This document shows, in pieces, positions 37,501 through 43,624 of a stretch of DNA of 43,624 nt. The notes below the pieces were generated by a model. That model was not told where the DNA came from, did not search any database, and saw only the letters and a list, made by a program, of their open reading frames with translations. Made by a program: the position numbers and the translations under genes. How positions within the stretch are numbered: the first letter of the stretch is position 1; each line of letters starts with the position of its first letter. This DNA comes from Lingula anatina (taxonomy: Eukaryota; Brachiopoda; Lingulata; Lingulida; Lingulidae), in assembly GCF_001039355.2 (NCBI RefSeq), contig NW_019775610.1:229594-273217 (forward strand), read 5' to 3'.

Positions 37501-40500
37501 TTATTATAAAGGATCTTTCAAATTGTGTTTTCAAACAGACCATAAAATAATTTAGTCATTACCAGACCAGCTTTGCTTTTAACATTTTATATCTGTCAAA
37601 CAAACTCCACAAGTAAGTTAAATGACACTGCAATAAAATAGTGGAATATATTGTCATAGTTTCATAAAAGTATATTATCCAGTAATTCCAATCCTCCAGT
37701 AGAATGGTCAGAACTGTACCTCTGAGAGAATTCTTCACCACACCAAAGCTTGGCAATGCATCAATGACCACGGTCAGCAAAGATACAGGGGTGTCCATGT
37801 CCATGGCACTCAGGTGTTGGGGAGTTAACTGGACACGACCACCTTCTTCTACCTGAAATTCAACACCAATACTACTGGTCAAAGAAATGCAATAAAATAT
37901 ATATGTCAGATTTATCAGTAATACTTATAGCCATATTATTAAAGATATTCTACAAAGACAAGTGTGATGTAGTCTAATGTAGACTGATTACACAGAGAAT
38001 GGCTTTGACAGTAAAAACAGCATAACTGCTAAAACATATACACGTGTAATTTGTGTAGCTATCTGAAATTATTACCTCTACTCCAGGTCCCACAGTGACC
38101 ACTGGTGCTTGGTTATTGACTGGATCAATTGTGATGGTCAGAATTTGATTGGCCAGGACATGGTTATTGGGGTCTGTCACATTGAAATACAGGATCTCGT
38201 TAATGGGGCGACTGCCTATCTCACTGGCAGCAGTATATCTGAAATGTTTTGGTGGAGGGGTTTAGATGATTTTGATAACTGTTAAAACTATAAACTAACA
38301 TCATCAAGCCTACTTTCTTAACCACAGAATTTAAACAACTGATGCATATTCAGTTATCATTCAAGACCTGTTACTGTCACAATATTCTTTGTGAAAGGCA
38401 TTTTAGTGTTTTAACACTAAAAATTTAAAATTCAATTTGCAACACACTTTAACTGATATGCTGCATCAAATTCAGTAACTCAAATATGGGTCTTACTTGA
38501 TTATGTCATTCTTTATATCCTGCTGGGTAAATGAGCTTCTCCGTGTAAGAATCTCCCTCCCCCTCTTTAATGTTCCCTGCATGGGGTCCATGACAACCTT
38601 GATTATTAACTTATCATCACTTGTATCTATATCTGTGAAGGCCATATGTTTCTTTTCAATGGTTGATGTATCTCCTGTAAAATATCATATTTTCCAAAGT
38701 AAAAATTGTTACTAATGATTTGAAACCTTGAAATGCATACAGGAATACTTAAGTTATATCAAAAAGTCTTGTAGCCATGGCATTAATGTAAAATTAATAG
38801 CATATGATGACTGCAGGTACCACACTATTTTCATACCTTGTCAGAAGATGGCAATCATATTAAAATAAATTTTCAAAAGATATAAATGAATGGCTGGAAC
38901 ATCATAAACACACCTTCTGGTAAAGTCATACTAAAGCTAGCCTGCTTGTCAGCCATGGGAGACGCTCTGTCTGCCCTGGTCACAGACACCTTCACCCCAA
39001 CTGGCACAGTGTGGACACCATCACTGACTTTGAAGTACAACATGTCTTCCAAACGTCTGGAGCCATCATGCTGATACATGACTGCATTGTTCTTAACATC
39101 TGCATATGTCATCTCTTCATCTAAAACAATAAGATGTAATGAAGCAGTTGGATTAACAAACCGCATTGTGGCATGAAAATCTACAGATAAAAATTGTTTG
39201 ATATTCTCAAATTCTCTGCAACAAAAATTTAAAAAGTACCGTAGTAAATAGTCAGAAAATATAAAATTACATAAATATGAAATATACAATCTAAATTTAT
39301 GAATTCCATACCTATTCTTAATTCACTCCTCCTTCCATTAGAAGTCTTCGTGACTTTACCAGCAACTGGATTCTGGGTCAAGGTCAAACTAAGGTCATCA
39401 ACACTGGTATCAGTATCTATCAATGCAATCACATCAGGTCCAAGAAGAACACTGCCACCCTGGGTTACCTAGGAGACAGCATTTATTTGTAAGTCAATCT
39501 GTAGATGTGTGTAGTAAACACAATAATCCAAATATCAAATTTAAGTTTCATCATAATAACATGTTCATTATTCAAGTTAGGTGCACTGACTACAATTCTG
39601 ACAGAAATACAATTTTTCACATTACATCATAATGACATAAAGAGACATTCGATACAAAACATATTTGAAACGATGCATCTTTATGAAAATTTTGGTTCAA
39701 GTCACTCTTGTTTCAGTCTACAAAAATAAGACATTGCTAGTCTGTACCTTGACAGAAGGCTCATTTTGAAGCAGTCTGGGTGGCATGTTATTGACTGGCA
39801 TCACATAGATAGAAAATGTCTGCTTGGGAAGTGTAGAGCCACTTGTTCTATCTTGAACTAAAACAGTGTATATATTGTTAAGCATATCATGATACAGTTA
39901 ACCTTACCATTCATTGTATCTGTACCTTTCATCTCATTAATACTTAAGCCACATATGCCACCTAACAGCGTGAAGCTTACTGCAAAAGCACACTATGGGA
40001 AACCATCATCGACTTCTTCCTTCAAACTAAAAGCAATTGAAACTGTCACTTAAAATTATACAAATCATACTTCCAAATTTGCTTTATCAAAGTTGTGCTT
40101 GCTGTACCTATAAAATCAAAGGTGAATTTCTTCTCCTCTGGGCCAATTTCAGTCATAGGAGGTCTGTAGATGATCTTGTTCATGTTGATATCTTCTTGTG
40201 TGAACCTGAACACTGGCTGGAAGGGTTCCCTGATGTGTTCTACAGAACCCTGAGTGGACTGCAGAGGTCTGGTGATGGTATAAACTATGTCCCTGTCATC
40301 AGAGTCAATGTTCTCAAAGGCAAGGTGGGCACTCATGATGGGTACCAGCTGGTTCTCCAACACCTAGGCCAATGTTATATTGTTATCAGATTGAAAGTAA
40401 AAACCAAGATGATTATAGTTATAGAAAATAATTGCTACAATGGATAATAGTAAAGTCCCAATATGTATGTCATTAAAACACATATCCATTACTCATATAT

Positions 40501-42480
40501 GTTGGTAATGCTTCAGCATGAATCAATACCATAGATTATTATACAGCTTGCTTTTCCATATAAAACTTTTTACCACAAAATATATATGTGTAATCACCTT
40601 CATACTAAGGTCCACCCCAGGTGCCACAGTGGGGGCAGTGCTAGGAGCATCACTCTGGGGCACTGAGACTGAGATGTGGAAAACCTGGTTTCTCAGGATG
40701 TTGGGAGAATTAGTGCCCTCAGACACCTATCAAAACATTAAGAAATGTGATTTCCTTAGTACTGCATTTAAAAAAATTTGTATTTCAATACATATATCCT
40801 CTTTTTATTGAATGAAAAATAAGAGATTTTTTAACAATTTTTCTACATTAAAGAAAGCCATTATCTCCTTTATTCTTTTTCGCAAAAAAAAATTTACCTC
40901 AAAAATAAACCTGTCTTTTCCTGTACTGGCTCTACCCTTGTGTTGGTACCAGAGTCTTTTCTCATCCACATCTCTCTGGAGGAACCTGTACATCGTAGCG
41001 CCCATAGTTCCATCCCCATGGTCCTTCCAGCCTCTCCTGGCTCCATCTGGTGGGATGGGGACTATCATCAACAATGTCCCTGGAGTAAACACAAAAAATT
41101 AAGTACCCAAGTTTTCATCTATATTAAATAAATAAAAAACACATGTCTTTTAAGTACTATATAAACTGCTGATGAGAATTTTTCTGACACATAAAAAGTG
41201 ACATTGTAATTGCAAGATATACAACAAAATAAATTTCCAGAACCACTGGGCAGAAGTAGTGGGTTAAATATTTTTGTGAACACAGCCTTTGAGAAATACC
41301 ATTCTCAAGATTTAACAAAATGCATGTGACACATCTTTCACATCAAAATTACAGTGTATCCACTATTTTGTACCTTCTTTAGGATTGTCAGTTATGGTGT
41401 AAATCAAGTTGGATTTCTGCTTTCCTCCGGACACAAAATGCAGCATGTCTTTGGTCAGTAGGACCATTTTACCCATCTCTACCTTTGCTCCCATATTAAC
41501 CTCCATTACTGGGACACTTTTACCCTGGAATAAAGTAATAACAATATAACAGCACATATACCTTAGGTCTTACCTTTACTTTCTTTATGTATACTCAGAG
41601 TATATATATGTACAATGAAATTCAACAAGATTACAACATTAACATGCAATCATTTTCAGTTAAATCAACATTAAATTACAAACAAATTACAAAAAATAGA
41701 GTTACATTGACCAATATAGCTTGGCACTCACTCCACACAAAAAGAAAGCAAATGTGTGACAAAATTTGCACTAATTTCTGCATTTCCATCAAACTGTGCA
41801 CCCACACCTGACCCAAGTCACCTCACCTTGGACTGGACTTCTATCTCCAGGAGTTCATTCTTCACTTTCCTTCCATCAGATATCTGGAGTAGGACAGAGT
41901 CATACAGAGCCTCTCCTCCATCATGTCTGTACATTATATCCCCAGACCTCAGAGAGGACACAGTAAAGGTACTGGCTGGCCCATACATCTGACTCACCAT
42001 ACTGCCGTGTCTAGGCTCTGCAGAGGAAAAGACAACAGACATCTACCAACTGATAATCTACAGATTTGGTAACCGTTACATTTGGGTTTAACATCTATAT
42101 CATAACCAATTGCTTGGTACTTAATATTTAACACTATTTCACACATTTATTATAATAGAAAAAAGGGTTTAGTATGCACAATACAAAATGTCATTGTTTT
42201 ACAATTCCACATTATCAACATTATTCATTGTACCAAACAACTTTGAAAAAGCACAAATGTAATTAGTGCTTTTTCAAACAACTTTGAAAAAGCACTAATT
42301 AAATTTGTCATATTATTTGTGATCAATAAAGATATAAAATCTTAATTTTTGGTTAAGTGAATCACTGGAGCTTACCTTCAATCACCCTGACAGAAGTATC
42401 AGATGGCCAGTCTTGGGACAGCCTGTTGACAAACCCAGCAGGAAGAACGGTAACAGTTCCCTTGGTGGTCAAGAGTTTCT
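22021..42480 (-). CDS. FREM2: FREM2/FRAS1-like extracellular matrix protein, 3' part of gene (45 exons seen, 5' end outside window)
   Basis: complement(join(22021..22575,22978..23124,23360..23472,23672..23764,24234..24400,24682..24794,25066..25226,25534..26581,26828..26911,27156..27343,27546..27746,28113..28269,28552..28757,29042..29189,29496..29707,29941..30064,30239..30408,30629..30709,30989..31154,31477..31584,31897..32120,32370..32520,32762..32854,33132..33380,33883..34023,34329..34453,34738..34917,35177..35296,35568..35756,36041..36221,36493..36575,36821..36974,37248..37435,37720..37852,38076..38238,38497..38674,38914..39120,39312..39468,39748..39857,40108..40363,40598..40726,40898..41079,41374..41524,41827..42017,42376..42480)). 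Every junction has GT-AG, except one GC-AG at 34737, and the phases agree from end to end: 2759 codons plus stop. Domain order is CSPG repeats, five Calx-beta domains, conserved C-terminal ectodomain, one TM helix and a tail ending GTEV. FRAS1 and FREM2 share this order. In vertebrates they form the Fraser complex with FREM1 in basement membranes and bind GRIP1 through the tail. The C-terminal ectodomain seems closer to FREM2 from memory, but an orthologue predating the FRAS1/FREM2 split is equally possible. Confidence 0.9.
22978..26911 (-). other. conserved C-terminal ectodomain of the FREM2-like protein (8 exons)
   Basis: Follows the fifth Calx-beta domain. It includes one unusually long exon, 25534-26581 (349 codons), which begins PCDLHYPTYS and contains HPNRIHISIQIPHQDGMLPL, CSNM, LNLKSCIWTFDAWY and SLEHRTEMEFSFFY. 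Later exons carry FQQTNRPVPVAYSLNT, GRVLWNPEQDLDTAY and DGYVPTYDPLG...GPQYGCIQP. These blocks are the strongest identifiers of the FRAS1/FREM2 family. Regularly placed cysteines suggest disulfides, consistent with an extracellular location. Confidence 0.88.
27156..32050 (-). other. five Calx-beta domains of the FREM2-like protein
   Basis: In protein order: Calx-beta 1 in exons 31897-32120 (3' half), 31477-31584 and 30989-31154; 2 in 30629-30709, 30239-30408 and 29941-30064; 3 in 29496-29707 and 29042-29189; 4 in 28552-28757 and 28113-28269; 5 in 27546-27746 and 27156-27343. Each has the pattern of a strand with V.E..G...IPV.R.G followed by an acidic IxDDxxxE(G/P)xExFxVxL segment and a closing A.xTIxD strand. 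Acidic residues that bind calcium in Calx-beta folds are present in most copies. The count of five matches FRAS1 and FREM2, not FREM1, which has one. Confidence 0.85.
28423..28448. repeat. C-tract joined to A-tract in an intron
   Basis: A run of about 14 C is followed directly by a run of A, within the intron between exons 28113-28269 and 28552-28757. The same C-then-A arrangement occurs at 14157-14180. Confidence 0.7.
34736..34737 (-). other. non-canonical GC splice donor in the FREM2-like gene
   Basis: The exon 34738-34917 must end in phase 1 to join the next exon (34329-34453, acceptor atgttccag). The GT donors nearby (at 34733 and within GTAGGAGCC) give the wrong phase. AGGG followed by GCAAGTGA gives phase 1 and matches the GC-AG intron consensus (GCAAGT). 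Confidence 0.72.
37033..37262 (-). repeat. 24-bp minisatellite copied from an exon-intron junction
   Basis: About ten units of roughly 24 bp. The plus-strand unit is cagtatggatatgttatcac followed by ttac, which on the minus strand begins GTAAGTGATAAC and ends ATATCCATACTG. The unit nearest the gene is the real end of exon 37248-37435 plus its donor. The other units lie downstream in the intron and carry intact or decayed copies of the donor. One unit (about 37152-37178) is expanded by a T run. Confidence 0.85.
42234..42301. repeat. perfect 19-bp stem hairpin with a duplicated arm, in an intron
   Basis: 42260-42278 and 42283-42301 are perfect reverse complements (arm core ATTAGTGCTTTTTCAAA) around a 4-nt loop. 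The 21-nt segment at 42234-42254 (containing CTTTGAAAAAGCAC) is a direct repeat of 42275-42295. It lies in the intron 42018-42375 of the FREM2-like gene. Confidence 0.8.
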
Positions 42481-43424
42481 CTGCAATACAAAGCCACTGC
42501 TAATTACGTTTGTGTTTGGAGTTATCCAAACCACATGATGTTAACAATAAAGTGTGATGTTCAATTGACCTTCATTCTTATCGTGGTGTAACCATTTATT
42601 ATAACACACACACATATTCACACACATACACTCATCATCATCATCATCTAATTCTGCCTCACTCTCATAGAAAAAACCCTCAGAGAGTTAATGCCTCTTC
42701 CATAATGTTCAATAGTCTGATTTTCACTTGGCTTGCCACACAACTCAGTTGTGAATATGTACTAACTGCAACAAGATAAAAATACCTGCACCCATCATCT
42801 ACTTAGTGATATCAAATAACAGTATTTTCTTTAATATGCCCTCATACTTCACGCTAGACTTGACAAGCCGAACAAACTTAATCCCCAGACTTATAAAAGA
42901 ACACACATAAAAATGATGTTTAAAACTTGCACCAAAATGATACGTGATCAGAAAACAAAAGGAGAGTCACAAAAGCTCAGTGACCATTATAAAGGAAAAA
43001 AATATAAGAATGGTGTCCAACATGTCATGGTTCAGTAAATTTTAATGGGAAAATTCTTTTGAAAAGATAAAATTTCATGGAAAGGAAAGCACTTCCATTG
43101 GTATAGAAATACTTCTGGTAAACAAGCAGAAAATTGAATTATCATATTTCAAACCAGCATGAGAAGAAACCTTGAACAGCAGCACAACAATTACTTACAA
43201 GCAGAAAACATGACAGAAACATGCATTTTGAAGTAAAAGATACACAAATAAAGAACTTCAATAGTATTTGGCATCTTTTTCTCATTTCATGATGCAGTTA
43301 TCCAAGACAGAATTTTATATACACATCCATATATTTAGCCTTAATAAAGGTTACGTCTATGGAGATCTTTCTTTTTATGCAAAAACTTCAAATGGCACTT
43401 ATGAAATTTCATGTAGCATTCCTC
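42481..43424 (-). other. probable intron of the FREM2-like gene, no exon seen
   Basis: The acceptor ttgtattgcag ends at 42481, and the exon at 42376-42480 needs an upstream exon ending in phase 1. The interval has CA-rich and (ATC)n runs near 42605-42650 but no convincing exon. Confidence 0.45.
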
Positions 43425-43624
43425 CATGTTATCAGTACTCACCTTGTACACACTGGCTACCACTATCACAACAGTACTTGGTATAACACACTGGTGAACC
43501 CTGGACACAAACACATAACCTGCATGTTACCAGTACTCACCTTGTACACACTGGTGACCACTATCACAGCAGTACTTGGTATAACACACTGGTGAACCCT
43601 GGACACAAACACATAACCTGCATG
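43425..43624. repeat. 98-bp tandem repeat with exon-like boundaries on the minus strand
   Basis: Copy 1 starts at 43425, copy 2 at 43523, and a third begins at 43621 and is cut by the window end. Each unit, read on minus, has a possible acceptor (gtgtttgtgtccag), a 58-nt segment and a perfect donor (AAG followed by GTGAGT). The segments are 43443-43500 and 43541-43598. In one frame the segment is cysteine-rich (GSPVCYTKYCCDSG). It ends in phase 1, which suits the next known exon. It may be an exon, a copied exon or plain minisatellite. Confidence 0.75.

Larger units (their letters stand above)
32000..42480 (-). other. CSPG (NG2) repeats: ten complete and one partial
   Basis: Repeats are recognised by the order VNDxxP, EGG, LxxxDxD, Y.I...P.hG, FTQxDIxxGxxxYxHDGSE and DxFxFxVxDG. 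Typical cases are MYQHDGSRRLEDMLYFKVSD (38914-39120), SYQHDGSETLLDSFTFTTSD (33132-33380) and IMYRHDGGEALYDSVL (41827-42017). Starts fall at about 41374, 40598, 39748, 38914, 38076, 36974, 36041, 34917, 33883 and 32762, plus the partial repeat at 41827-42480. Family members carry twelve repeats, so roughly one repeat and the N-terminus lie beyond 43624. Introns split almost every repeat two or three times. Confidence 0.82.

Overview
This is animal nuclear DNA. It is AT-rich and full of introns (about 200-500 bp between short exons), with GT-AG splice sites, TATA boxes, a MITE and microsatellites. The protein content (a five-Calx-beta FREM2/FRAS1-type matrix protein plus CD225/dispanin proteins) and the repeat style suggest a marine invertebrate. 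A hemichordate, echinoderm, amphioxus or mollusc are all possible, and the sequence alone does not decide. Single N characters at 7482, 12997, 13267 and 17926 look like assembly joins. Two of them separate near-identical copies, so this assembly contains false duplications.

Layout. 1-2.8 kb: non-coding, with a 381-bp TA-flanked MITE. 2.8-3.7 kb, plus strand: an intronless CD225 (IFITM/dispanin) gene with a TATA box and an ISRE/IRF-like element upstream. 3.7-11.2 kb: no convincing gene. This stretch holds a 1.37-kb head-to-tail duplication joined by an N, probably two alleles placed in tandem. 11.2-13.7 kb, plus strand: a second CD225 gene in three coding exons (297 aa), with an intron inside the CD225 domain. 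13.0-13.4 kb: a hairpin and a poly-G/poly-C-rich degenerate element. 14.4-19.9 kb, minus strand: a gene for a 387-aa protein that I think is six-hairpin-glycosidase-like. Its single coding exon is broken here by a 139-bp duplication around an N, and it has an upstream non-coding exon and a long 3' UTR. 20-43.6 kb, minus strand: the 3' part of a FREM2/FRAS1-like gene. I resolved 45 coding exons whose phases all agree, giving 2759 residues and then a stop. In protein order they encode one partial and ten complete CSPG (NG2) repeats, five Calx-beta domains, a conserved extracellular C-terminal region, one transmembrane helix and a cytoplasmic tail ending GTEV. The 5' end of the gene lies outside the window.

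The genes do not form an operon or an obvious pathway. The two CD225 genes are probably related paralogues. The FREM2-like protein would act in the basement membrane, in a Fraser-complex-like assembly. The most interesting signals are the IRF-type site ahead of an invertebrate IFITM-like gene, a minisatellite built from an exon-intron junction of the FREM2-like gene, an in-frame GC-AG intron, a 98-bp exon-like tandem repeat at the right edge, and the two false duplications.
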